64,000 nucleotides of DNA from contig SKCR01019523.1 of assembly GCA_019454045.1 (NCBI GenBank), positions 1 to 64,000 on the forward strand. Direction: 5' to 3'. Below, piece after piece: positions 1 to 11,369 of the stretch. This stretch comes from Zanthoxylum bungeanum (lineage: Eukaryota > Streptophyta > Magnoliopsida > Sapindales > Rutaceae). The notes beneath the pieces are model-generated. The model ran no database searches. It saw only the letters and a list, made by a program, of their open reading frames with translations, and was not told the DNA's origin. The position numbers and the translations under genes are program-made. Within the stretch, counting starts at the first letter, position 1. The number at the start of each line of letters is the position of its first letter.

Positions 1-195
1 AATTGAGATTTAGATTTTACAGAGCTTAATAAAACATTGAATTCGGATAGAACACAGTGGCGTCAAATGACTCATGTAGCCTCCCCTTCTAGTGGGAAAT
101 GCTTTTGTTTGGTTACACTTTTATGAGCATGATAGTTAATTTTCATCATAATAAATTGAATTCCTCGCAGATATTAACTCATTGATAATTTAAGG

Positions 196-1873
196 ATGTT
201 GCCGATTGATCCAACAGAAAAGATATCCTTTACTCGATGCATTCAAGATGGGGATTTGGTTATTGTCTATGAGAGGCATGACTCCATGAAAGCCGTTAAA
301 GTATGTCAGACCTCGGCTCTCCAGAACCGTTTTGGTGCATTTAAACATTTGGACTGGATTGGGAAGCCCTTCGGGTCCAAGGTGTTCAGTAACAAGGGCG
401 GATTCTCCAGAGTTATGGACTCTGGTTTTGAGCCACAGAACTCAGATTCTTTATATTGCCGATATTAGCTTTGTCATCATGTACTTAGAAATTGTTCCTG
501 GTTGTTTGGTTCTTGAGTCGGGAACTGGAAGTGGATCTTTGACAACCTCTCTTGCAAGGGCTGTAGCTCCTACAGGACATGTCTACACATTTGATTTTCA
601 TGAGCAAAGGGCTGCCTCAGCTAGGTAAGAAATGGAGTTTCTCACTTAATAGTTTCTTTTTTCTTTTTCCTTTTTTAAATTATTATCGTCGTTGTTTATT
701 TATTTTTATAGTTTCAAGTTTAAATTGTGAGTTTTAGACTATGTTGATAACCGCTTTAAATGAGGTGTCAATGATGTCATCTTAACGGTTGAAAGAAAGA
801 GAAGTGGAGTTGGGATGGGGAAGGTCTTAGCTTTATTAATTACCATTTACCCAGCATTTGAAGGCATACCTCATTCTCGTAAGACCTCACAAACTACCAG
901 TGCATAAATTTTAAGATAACTTTTTCGAAGTTAAATTGAAGTCCTGTCCAGTTTCCAGTTTCCAGTTTCACTCATTCCAAGATCAGATTTTAGTCGTTCT
1001 TTGCTCAGAAGAAAATTCCAGTTCGGTTATAGGTTCACGTTCTAATTCTTTAAGATTAATTTGTTTTGGGGAGGGTGTTCAGCTCTTTGTCTGGTTTTTA
1101 TGATATATGGAAAGGTTATCCTGGTTTCAATTCTTCAACAGGGAGGACTTTGAGAGAACAGGAGTGAGCAGCTTTGTTTCCGTGAGTGTTAGAGATATCC
1201 AGGGTCAGGGATTTCCAGATGAATTTACGGGGTTGGCTGATTCTATATTTCTGGACCTACCACAACCCTGGTTGACCATCTCTTCAGCTGCAAAAATGTT
1301 GAAACAAGACGGAATTTTGTGTTCTTTCTCACCGTGTATTGAGCAAGTGCAGCGCTCATGTGAATCGCTACGATTTAACTTTACAGGTAAGCTGTAATGA
1401 ATTTTAACTTTGCAGGGTCACTATTACACTGTTTGGTAGAGAATATTGATTGAGAGTATAAGCTACCTTAGAAGTATTACACTGAAAATATAAGATTTTT
1501 CTATCTCACTCTCTTTCTGACATGGGTTACTTTTTCCTCAACAAGTTTTCTAGTTGGCCAATTTGTTGCTGGTATCCTCGTTGAATATTAATTGATGGAT
1601 ATGTGTGTTTGTATCTTGTGCTGGTATACAGATATAAGAACATTTGAGATACTCCTTCGGACCTATGAGGTTCGGCAATGGAAAACGGATTGCGGGCAAG
1701 GCAATGGCGGTGGTTCAGTTGGGTCTCTTTTACAAAAGAGGAAGCAGCATTCAATAGAAGGAAGTGGTGAGCAGGACAATCCTAATAATTCTGCTGTCAT
1801 GGCTAGGCCCAATGGCGAAGCTAGAGGTCACACTGGATATTTGACATTTGCAAGGCTCAAATGCCTCACATGA
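196..1873 (+). pseudogene. TRM61: tRNA (adenine-58-N1)-methyltransferase catalytic subunit, frameshifted gene
   Basis: The family methylates A58 in the T-loop of tRNAs, working as a complex with TRM6. Three coding exons are visible: 196-624 (donor GTAAGA), 1142-1386 (donor GTAAGC) and 1632-1873, ending in TGA. The splice phases join cleanly (AG|G and G|AT). Visible motifs are the SAM-binding loop ESGTGSGS in exon 1 and DLPQPW in exon 2; the C-terminus ends HTGYLTFARLKC, as I recall for plant TRM61. The joined length, just over 300 codons, fits the family. An acceptor-like CAG at 168-170, 25 bases before the ATG, suggests a 5'UTR intron. Around 401-407 the frame jumps by +1 and about seven expected residues between the GGF and PELWTLVL segments are missing, so exon 1 as given cannot encode the whole protein. 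It may be a true pseudogene, a lineage allele or an assembly error. Identity is sure; functional status is not. Confidence 0.88.
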
Positions 1874-3411
1874 TACCTTTTCCATCTGGTTCTACGCCAT
1901 AACAGTTTCTGTTGATCTTTAAAAGTTTAATTGGCAGTGCAGAGAGAAGGCCTGGTCAGTGACCAGAAGAATGAAATTTACTGGTCTCCCTTCCAGTTGC
2001 ATAAGGGGTTTCAGAGACTTGCATTATCTCCTTGTTTGCCACTTTTGGAAACATACCGGATCATAGAGGAGTCTTTGAGAGAAGTATCTGCTCTTGTTGA
2101 GGCGTGGATTGGAAGATTTGACTGCAAAACGGCAAAATGATTATCTAATTTAGTTATGCTGGATCCTATTCTCACAGGAAGTATAAAAAATCTCAGTTTT
2201 CGTCCATGTAAGTACTCTGCTTTTTTTGACCTGACAGTAATCTTATGATATTTAAGACTGATAAGAGAATAGATATATAACAATATATGCTATTCAAATT
2301 TTAACTGTTATTCTGGAAGGAAAAAAATCTAATTTCTTCTTCATTCATGTAAATTGAAAGACGTTGATCCCTGCTAATTTGAAATTATGAATAAATCGTT
2401 TTTGGTTTGGTGAAAGTACCGTCCATATTGGAAACCCAAAAACAAATGATACACATTGGCTGTTCACGAATCTCTGTAACTTGCTGAGTTTCAAATTGAA
2501 TCTTTTGAACTGATCTCTGTAGTACATTGAAATTATCCGACACTTTTTGGAAATATGGGAAATCTCACTCCCAAATCATCTCATTCGGGTTTAAGCATAG
2601 TATGTAAAATTCTCTGTTACTCCTGATTCTTATAAGAAATGTTCTTTCTAGATTCGAATTAAGAACCTGACAACCAAATCCTAAGGTAGTTATCACTGTC
2701 ATACCACTTAGGCACTTGACACTTGTCAATTATTATTGGCAAGCATAAAAAGGTAGAATCTAAATGTAATATTCATTAACAGATCTTTAATGTCTATTCA
2801 TATCCAACAACTGTAACGGCATTTCAATTTGGATGTGGAACAGTCATATTATAGGGGAATTATTAATTATGTATCCAAATGTTGACATGTTACTAAAAAT
2901 ATATAAATTCTGAAACTTTATTTATCGGTTTATATAAAGATTGCAAAATATATTAAACTAGTATCAAATTTAGATATCTAATTGAAATATATGTCAAACA
3001 TTGAGTATACGCATGTGTTGGGAAAGGAACTCACTACAGCGGAAACAACTTTTTCCCTCTGTGTGATTAAAATGAATTGTATGCCACAAAATAAATTATT
3101 GGAAACTAAACAACTACAACTAAGACAATAAATGAACACAAACAACCACAAAAATGAGACACCGATATTTTTATATGGAAAACCCAAATTGCGGAAAAAC
3201 CACAGGACCGTAGTCCGATATAAACTTCCACTAGCAGTTAATGGGATTTCAACACAAGTTATTCTCTAGGTAATATTAGAGTTTCACAACATCAAGAATC
3301 TCAACAATCTCGGCTCCCAATAACAATATGCATTTATAAATGGATATCTCAAATATCAATGAAAGAGATGCTAAAATTGAAATTAACACCTATGGAATTG
3401 TAAAGTACGAT
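1874..3411. other. intergenic, no gene recognised
   Basis: This stretch is AT-rich and probably begins with the TRM61 3'UTR. Short open frames exist (for example 1931-2140), but none resembles a family I know. The part around 3150-3260 contains a 'tggaaaacccaaattgcgg' phrase and a 'gaaaaaccacaggacc' phrase that recall plant LTR-retrotransposon debris. I could not define an element there. Confidence 0.5.
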
Positions 3412-4770
3412 TGTAGACACTGTATTTTTACATCTATCCCAATAATGAGTCTGTTATAGCAATGCTTCTAAAAATTCAAGAAGTTGCAAGGTTTAGTGCT
3501 GGGAAACCCCAAAATACCCCTAGCTGGATGTCCTCTATGTTTGTCCAAACATATGTTACTCATGTCCAACTGGACATGATTCAATATCTGGCCAGATATG
3601 CCTCCGTTTCTAGTTTTATAAAAGGTTACGATCTCTTTCTTTTTTAAGCCCAAATTCTGTAAAACAGCAGTTTCCTATTTAAAAAATAATTTCCTTAAGT
3701 GTCTTTTGCCAAAATAAGAAGTTTCCCTTATCAGATAAGATTTTCCCTATTAAAAAAAAAACCTAAACACTGTAAAAAGGAGGTTCACGTTCAAATGGAG
3801 AGGACTTGGAGATTTTTGGCATCAAAATTTGGAGAATGAGCGAGCTTTAGATTCTAATCTCCAACCTTTTGAGGAACTGATAAATACATTCAGAGAACCA
3901 AAATAGCCCAAAACCTTCGACCATTATTTTCTTCCAAATCTTCAAACGTGAGCCACAACCACAGTACTCCAGCACAAGACCAAACTACTTATTTGACTTG
4001 CAGAAGTATTCTGAGAGCCAGGTACCGTTTCAGATGTATATTCGATCGAACATGTATTCGTAGCACAGTAAGTCCAGCCACTAAACTGGCTACACCGAGC
4101 AGTCTATTTTATATGGTATATAGGATTGAAATCCAGACATAAATTACATAACCAGTTCTGAATGGATGATAGTATGGTCTGCACTGGAGATGCAATTTCA
4201 TGTACCACATGGAAATCATCGTGTATGACTTCGAGCTTACGTTTTGTTTCTTTTATGCTTAAACATCCTTTATTTATCATTATATGTTATTATTATGTTA
4301 ATTGTTTTCTATGGTGATGTGGTGATCGATGTGTGAAGATATAACCCTGCATCATTGCGTAATAAGTTTGGCCGGACTTGAAAAGTTACATCAGGTCGGA
4401 TTTGACTCACTCTGAATGAATTTAATTTATCTTTGTTCAATGTAATTAATGAATATGTAATGATTTTGGATATAAATTCTTGTGCATGATTTCTTTGTAT
4501 TATAAGACATGTGGATCCTCTTTTGAGCCTTGGTATTAAACTAGCATCAGTCATGGACTATTCTGAACCCAAACAGATATAAGATCGGACCTTGTGAGGG
4601 GTGTAGTGTAGCCTTAAATCATTCCTTATGTCTCATACTGGGTGGAAACTCTTTTATTCTCTAGTTAGTTCCCCCATGGGATTATCTGTACTCTCTATGA
4701 GCTGCGAGCTCAACAGTGTTATGGTCGTCGACGTCATAGACATAGTGGGAAATTCTACTTCACTCCTACA
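3412..4770 (+). repeat. 5' LTR of element A
   Basis: Starts TGTAGACAC and ends TCCTACA, two bases before the primer-binding site. It aligns from its first base with 11370 onward. It contains one copy (about 4036-4345) of a segment that is present twice in the 3' LTR. Confidence 0.85.
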
Positions 4771-4772
4771 GA

Positions 4773-4790
4773 TGGCGACTTCACTAAGGA
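4773..4790 (+). other. Primer-binding site of element A (tRNA-Arg type)
   Basis: TGGCGACTTCACTAAGGA lies two bases after the LTR. It differs at a few bases from TGGCGACTCCACTGGGGA, the site seen intact in element D and typical of Ogre/Tat elements primed by tRNA-Arg. Confidence 0.8.
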
Positions 4791-5735
4791 TAGAAAATTG
4801 ACTGCCAAAAAATACCTTGCAGTGTCTTTGGTGAAACTGAGATGAACCATGTCTTCATAATTTTTGCATATCCTTTTAAACCCTAATGACATCATGTATC
4901 AAGAAATCACTTTCACTCAAAGCGATGTATTGGTATGTGATGACAACCATCCCTTATTGGTACGTATACTTGGGCATAAAAAAATGACGTCCACTCAGTT
5001 GATTGAACCCAAGAGTGAGAAGACCTAGTTATGGACAACCCTTCACTGATAAGAGCCTAAGCTATACCTCTATGAGCCCACATAAAAGCCCGTAGTTGAT
5101 CATTTTATTGGAGCCTCCTTATTGCTTGTTATTGGGCCCTGGCCATTTGAAGCCATTTAATCATTTTATCGTAGGACAAGGAACTTGTTGGGCCTTTTCA
5201 CTGGGACAAGTTCATGTTCCATGATAATTTGATTGAATACTTTGAAATGTCAATGAGCCACCATATATGACAACCTCGTTGGGTAAGTGTTTTATAACAA
5301 TCCAAATAAGACATGAGTCTGATGCTCGCACTGACTTTTATTCAGTCGGTTTGGGCATTCCTAAATATTTCACGGCCTATCCCCAATAACAATATTTATT
5401 GAGGGTCCAATTCATCATTTTTAAATAATGGCATGATCCTCATGTTAGGCTTAGTCATTTTAAAAATGGGTGGAAATTTTCTTTTACTGATGGAAAGGAA
5501 ACGAAGTAGCCCAGATTCACCTTTAGTATATGAGAGAATGAGTTTGTGTATCCTTTGTTGGTACATAATGTAAGCCACACCTAGGGCAGATATGGAATTA
5601 CCGCGTATGAGGGAGAAATAAGGTTGGAAGGATTATGCTGAATGAATGAAACCTTACGTCTCATGCATACATGCATCCCATGCACCATGCTAACCCTTTG
5701 TAATTGTAGCCATCATAATAGAATGTTGGGTTAGG
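4791..5735 (+). other. Element A 5' leader, non-coding
   Basis: No convincing frame. The segment around 5000-5040 (ATTGAACCCAAGAGTGAG, then AGACCTAGTTATGG) has a counterpart in the leader of element D on the minus strand (around 59560-59600). This supports a common lineage for A and D. Confidence 0.6.
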
Positions 5736-5999
5736 ATGAAAGGAAAACCAATAAAGAAGGTGATCCCAAGCAACACAAAAATGACAGGTGATGACAGTTC
5801 TCAAGTCGACCAACCAGAGCCCCTAGTGAATAAGATGGTAGAACAACTGCAAACCTTGATAAATGCCATGGCCAATCAGAATGTATTTCAAGCCATGAGG
5901 GCTGAGATTAGCGAAAGGAAGCATGGGGAGCCCGAAAGTAGACTTGGGGGAGTCCCTATCCTAAATGATGAAGAATACATGGTCCGAAAAATAGCCAAG
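5736..5999 (+). pseudogene. gag N-terminal fragment of element A
   Basis: An ATG-started frame encodes a polar, partly helical segment (for example VNKMVEQLQTLINAMANQN), as expected upstream of the gag core in Tat/Ogre elements. The solo copia LTR at 6000 cuts it. The core gag homology resumes after that LTR at about 8090, so the two parts belong to one broken gene. No catalytic function is expected. Confidence 0.6.
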
Positions 6000-7980
6000 T
6001 GTTGGACAATTATGACCCATAGCATCACTATTTGTAGAGATCATGGTGTTGTTGTATAAATTAACTATGTGACAAAGGAAATTGCTCTTTTATCATTTGT
6101 AATTGGATTACCAAGATATATAATGATAGAAGGTCCTTATGATTAGTTCCGGATTTAGATGATATGAAACAGTATCAATCTATGAAGGTTTAATCATTAA
6201 ATATCCATAGTTGCAGTATTATCGAGATTGGACATCGATAATGCGGAATAGACTAGTATTACACTTGTGCGCGTTGTGAGTGCATAACATCATAGTTCTC
6301 ATATATTTAAGTATTGGATACTTATGCAAGTGCGATAGGAGGTTGTGTTTTATCGATGGTTCGGAAAACAGCTTCGCTCTGGATAGACCCCGTGGAATCC
6401 CATTGGTAGTATGTTTGTGTGTCTATGGGAGTCCGCTTCAGGGTAGGTGTATTTGGTCTTAACCTGAGACTTACACCGCTAATACTTGCGACAATCAATA
6501 TACTTTGGTTTTGATCATCCAGGGCTTTAACAGGTTCTGTGTACGCCTCTTCTGGGTATATTGAGAATCGTAGTGTATTGGGTGTGATGTCAAGATGGAA
6601 GTATCACTTCAGACATATGGAGATGATGATCACGTAAGATACGGAACTAGTGCTCTTATATGCTGCATCTATCGGGATAATATGACAAGGCCATAGTTAT
6701 CCGATTATAAAGACTAGTTACCAGATATCCGACATGTGTTTCATACGGGGCAGACACATTTCCAGCCCCAGACCTAGCACGTGACATCCGATACTAGATC
6801 GACATACACAATACTGCGTATACTACGTCTGACATAGATCATATATTTCTTTAAGAATATTTATGGAGAATTGGGTAGGCACGGTGCTTTGCTAGAAGCC
6901 AACCATGTCATGTAAATCGGTAAAAATGTAGTACTAGGTACGTACGTATTCGGATAGTTCGATAACCGGATTTACTGCCAATATATCTGGAGATCTCATG
7001 GGTCGCTTCCCGAAGACTCACCAATGATGTATGAATCGCATATTATTAATTTGGGATTAATTTGATGAGAGAGAAAATTAATCTGGGATTAATTACGGAG
7101 ATATTTTATCTGGGATAAAATATTATTTAAAGAGAGAGAATGATTAATTTAGAATTAATCGATAAAATAATATATTCGATATATTAAACGAAATTGGATT
7201 TTGACGCGGAATTAAAATCAGATTTTAATTTGGGCAAACGAGTTAATTTAGAATTAATTCGCTAGCGACGTGAATAGTAATTTTGCTAGGCATAATTATT
7301 TAATTAAATTTGATTTAATACGTCGTAACGGAAAATTCGTTAATTCGGAATTAACGAACCCAAGCTCGGGAGTGTTTACGAGCCCACTCGTATTTCGAAT
7401 CAAGTGGGGCCCACAAGTCACATCAAGCGTCAAATCACTAGTCAATCAAGTGATATAAGTCATGTCACTTTAAGTGATGTGATGTAAAGTCACTTTTGAG
7501 TGATTGATGGTGGTGGTTGGAAGACTTTAAAAGTCTTGTACCTTTTTGGAAAAATGGTAATTGTTTTTGGTATTTGAATTTTGGAAATAAAATAACCAAA
7601 TACACAACACAAATTCTCTCTCCCCTCTCCTCCCATTTTCGGCCAAGGGCCAAATTTCTCTCTCAAAATCGAGAGCAAGAAGATGAACGAGAAAGATTTG
7701 TGGCAAATTTTTCTTATGCTAGCACATTAAGAGTCATCCAAGGTGATAGGGAAACAAACCCTTGAGCATGAAATTCTCAAATAAAGCTTGGAGCTTGAAG
7801 ACAAACATGGAGCACAAAATGCTTGCTTGGCTGAGAGCTTCACACAAGGGAATAAAAAATTTTGTTCTTCAAGGCATCTCACATCCAATCTTTGTAGGTA
7901 TGATTCCGCCATACTTCTTTATTGTATTCATTTTATTTAATTTATTGAATTGATCTTGGGACTATAGTAGAAACCCAACA
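6000..7980 (+). repeat. Solo LTR of the C-type copia element
   Basis: Begins TGTTGGACAATTATGACCC and ends AACCCAACA. It aligns along its whole length with the two LTRs of element C (15909-17940 and 25842-27868). It has no adjacent primer-binding site or internal region, so it is a solo LTR left by LTR-LTR recombination. Flanks are CCAAG at 5995-5999 and CAAAG at 7981-7985, a 5-bp duplication with one change. It carries its own spread of small, unlikely ORFs. Confidence 0.85.
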
Positions 7981-8059
7981 CAAAGTCCTAGACTGAGGTC
8001 GAACTTCAAAAGCTAACATAATAAATTGAGGTAGTAACCCAAAAGATGAAAAACAAACA

Positions 8060-8928
8060 TAATGATTTACTGGATTACAACGATATGACATTCAAGAAGT
8101 GACTGCTTTCCGAATTCAAAATGCCTGATGTGGCCAAGTTCAATGGAAATGGAGACTCCAAAGTACACCTCCATCAATACGTATCTATGATAAGTCTTGT
8201 TGGCCTATCCGAGCTGTGGATCTTGAAAATGTTTAGCATGTCATTGGAACGGAATCTATGGTATAGTACCACAACCTGAAAAAGAAGATAAAAGACCATT
8301 GGAAGACATTGGCAGAGGCCTTCCATAACTAATATGTCACAGACCTAGAACAAGATCTATCACTCCACGACTTAGAAAATAAAAAACAAAAGGCATATGA
8401 AAGCTTCAAGTAGTATATGAAACGCTAGAGAAGCCAGATACTAAAGATGTATACTAGGCCCGCAGAGGAAGATCAAATCAAGATGATAATCGAGGGTATA
8501 AGTCCTTCATCTATAATAAGTTAAGGAGGATGACCCCTATGATCTCGAACTTTCTACAGTTAAAGGAGACTGTGATGGATATAGAAGAAAATGAAGCAAA
8601 ATAGAAGAAGCTCTATGGATATAAGAGGAATAATGGAGATGGCTCAGAAATAAAAGAAGTTAACACTGTCCAAAAGCGATGCTTCTCCAACTTGGGAAGA
8701 CCAATGTCCAAGATTTTGGCTAACCTTGAGAAAGAAGGCATTTTGATACCTCTAGATCTAAAACCCGTGCCAAACTCACTGCCAAGTAAAATTGATCCAA
8801 CCGTGTACTGTTACTTCCACCTGTTCCCAGGATATGAGACAGGCAAATGTTCCCGTCTTAGGTATGAGATCCAAAACCTGATTGACGCTGGTAAAATACT
8901 TGATCCTGAACAAGCCTCGACCATGTAG
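8060..8928 (+). pseudogene. Ty3/gypsy gag core remnant of element A
   Basis: From about 8116 the translation reads FKMPDVAKFNGNGDSKVHLH, the start of the retrotransposon gag domain in Tat/Ogre elements, followed by a KMFSMSLE segment and, after several stops and frame changes, PAEEDQIKMIIEG. The last part (8692-8928) is open and resembles the gag C-terminal module with a degenerate zinc-binding pattern around CYFH and GYETGKC. It continues the fragment at 5736-5999. Multiple stops make it non-functional. Identification rests on recognising family motifs, without a database search. Confidence 0.8.
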
Positions 8929-10399
8929 CAGCCAAATTCCCAATGAATTTGCATTTGCATATTTCTTTGTGTCATGTAATGACTCATTTTATTTAATGAT
9001 AAAATGAATTTGGTTTTGCAAAATCTTGTGTCTCTTGATGAGAATAAGCATGTATAAATTTGGAAAGAAGTTTTAAACTTTGGAGTCACTAGCAGAATGT
9101 TATCTACAAAATTTTTTCACTAAAACTTGAACTTGAAATTGCAAAGCACACTTAGAAAAAGTTTATGTTGGCACAATTTTTAGAGATGGTCAAAACACTT
9201 GACATTCATTTGACCATTTTTCCAAGGTTAAGACTGAGATGACGAAAATAAAAAATATGAAAAGAAAAGAAAGGAATAAAAAAGAGATACGAATCCAATG
9301 TTTGGATTGTTTTGTAACCAGGAGTATCATGAACCCCATGACTACTTTTGCATCAAACGACAAATCAGAAAATGAGAATGCAAAGCAACTTGAGTGGTGA
9401 AGATGTTAAGTAACCAGGGGCTCGCATCACAAATGTGCATTCTTGTGTCAAATGATAATTTGACGACTTAAGGAAGCCGGGGGATAAGTCTTACATAAAA
9501 AAATATTTGAAAAATCATGTTGATCCTTAACTAGGTGTTAGATTACCTTAACCCAAAAAAAAAATATGAAAAGTGAATTAAAGTGTCAGCACTGATTTAC
9601 ACTTAATGTCAGCATAAACCAATTCAGGTTGCATGAAAGAATCTCACACACATAGAGAATCATTCAAAAGGTGAAACCTTTGTTGAAATGGAATTTTGAA
9701 TTTAAACAATGCTAATGCTTTGGAAAGAGACAATATTTCAAAAAGATAAATCTTTTGAGAACATGTGAAAAGTCATTGCATGATAAAAGGGATTTGGAAA
9801 GCAAAAACAATTTGGGAAAACCCTGATGGACGGCATGAGTAGAAAATGAGATGAGGTCCGACGGTACCTCTACAGAAGAAAGCAATCAACTAGAGATCAT
9901 TTGCATACATTCATACGTACATATAATAATTCTTTTACAGGAAATTTGGACAAGGAAAGCCTCCAAGAAATGGAGCAAGAACACTTAGTTGAAGTCCAAA
10001 GCTGAAGCCTCTAGAAAGCGGAGAAAGAGCACTCAGTTGAAGTGAAAATTTGAAGCCTCCAAGATACGAAGCACCTAACTGTTAGAAGAACAAGACATAA
10101 GAGCGAGGCTCACTGGAATATAGCAAATGAGGAAAAGGCCTGCCTAGATGAAATAGCTAGGGGTCGTGCAATTATGATTTAGAACATCGACCAAAGCTGA
10201 AAAAAATGGTTTAACATTCCAAAAGATATGGGATAAGATGTAATCAAGTGTTGAAGCCTTCACACAAGGAAGCACTCGACAAGCCAAAAATCGAGATATG
10301 AGGGCGGGCCCACTTTAAAAAGGAATACCAGGGGTGAAGCCTGCTTAAGAGAAAATACAAAGGACATGGGGTCCAACACTAGACAGGGGTCGAAACACC
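8929..10399 (+). other. Element A non-coding internal region
   Basis: No gene recognised. A-rich and low in complexity, without the pol domains that would normally follow gag. Phrases such as AGGGGTCG near 10165 and 10385, and repeated 'gaagcctcca' and 'gaagcac' words around 9960-10090, show that degenerate repetition starts before the clear tandem tract. Confidence 0.5.
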
Positions 10400-11240
10400 T
10401 CAACAGATCAAGAAACAGATGAATCAAAAGGTCATCAGATCATAAATGAATGAATCAAAAGGTCATTAAGTTAGAAACAGATGAATCAAAAGGTCATTGG
10501 ATCAGAAATAGATGCATCAAAAGGTCATCAGATTAAGAAGCAGATGACTCAAAAGGTCATGAGAACAGAAACGGGTGAATCGAAAGATTATTAGATCAAG
10601 AAGCAGATGAATTAAAATGTAATCAGATCAAGAAACAGATGAATCAAAAGGTCATTAGATAAATCAAAAGGTCATTAGATCAAGAAGAAAATGAATCAAA
10701 AGGTCATTAGATCAATAAAAAAAATTAATTTAAAATGCCATCAGACCAAGAAGCAGATGAATCAAAAGGCCATCAGATCATAAACGAATGAATCAAAAGG
10801 TCATCATATTAGAAAGCAAATGGAAGAAAAACCCATCACACAGAAGTAGATGGAATAAAAAGCCATCTGTCGGATCAAAATGCCACTAAAGACAGAAGTA
10901 GATGGAGGAAAAGTCCATCGAAGAGATCAAAATGTCAAGAAGCAGATGGAACAAAAGGCCATCAGTCAGATCAAAACGCCACTAAATGCCAAGAAACGGA
11001 TAGAAGAAAAGCCTATCAAGATGGATCAAAATGACTCCAAAGTTAGAAACCAGATAGACCAAAAAGCCATCATCCAAAAGAAGAACTCCCGAGCAGATCA
11101 AAATGACACCCAAGATAATAAAACATCTTAGATGAACCAAAATTCCATCACCCGAAAGAAGAATTCATGAGTGGATCCAAATGCCTCTCAAATCAACAAG
11201 TCAATCCAGAACACCTCAGATGGACGCAAAATGCCATCAC
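10400..11240 (+). repeat. Tandem-repeat tract of element A
   Basis: A unit of about 30 bp, AGATGAATCAAAAGGTCATC plus a linker such as AGATCAAGAAGC, repeats about a dozen times to about 10830. More diverged units (AGAAGTAGATGGA, then AAAAGCCATC) continue to about 11240. Tandem repeats between the coding region and the 3' LTR are common in Tat/Ogre elements. The open frame at 10880-11131 is a by-product of the repeats. Confidence 0.85.
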
Positions 11241-11358
11241 TCATCAACTAACTTCTACAAAGACAGGTAATTCTGATGATTCCCGATAGACTAGGTAGGT
11301 AAAAATACATCAATGGCTTTGATAGACTTTTCATTATCACACACTGCACAAGCCTACC

Positions 11359-11369
11359 AAATTGGGGAC
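11359..11369 (+). other. Polypurine tract of element A
   Basis: AAATTGGGGAC directly precedes the TGTAGAC start of the 3' LTR, in the position of the plus-strand primer. Confidence 0.7.

Noticed and set aside
1931..2140. 69-codon open frame downstream of TRM61
   Set aside because: No recognisable family, no splice or start context. Probably TRM61 3' flank.
10400..11240. CRISPR-like array
   Set aside because: Regular 30-bp repeats, but with no unique spacers, in a plant retrotransposon next to its 3' LTR.
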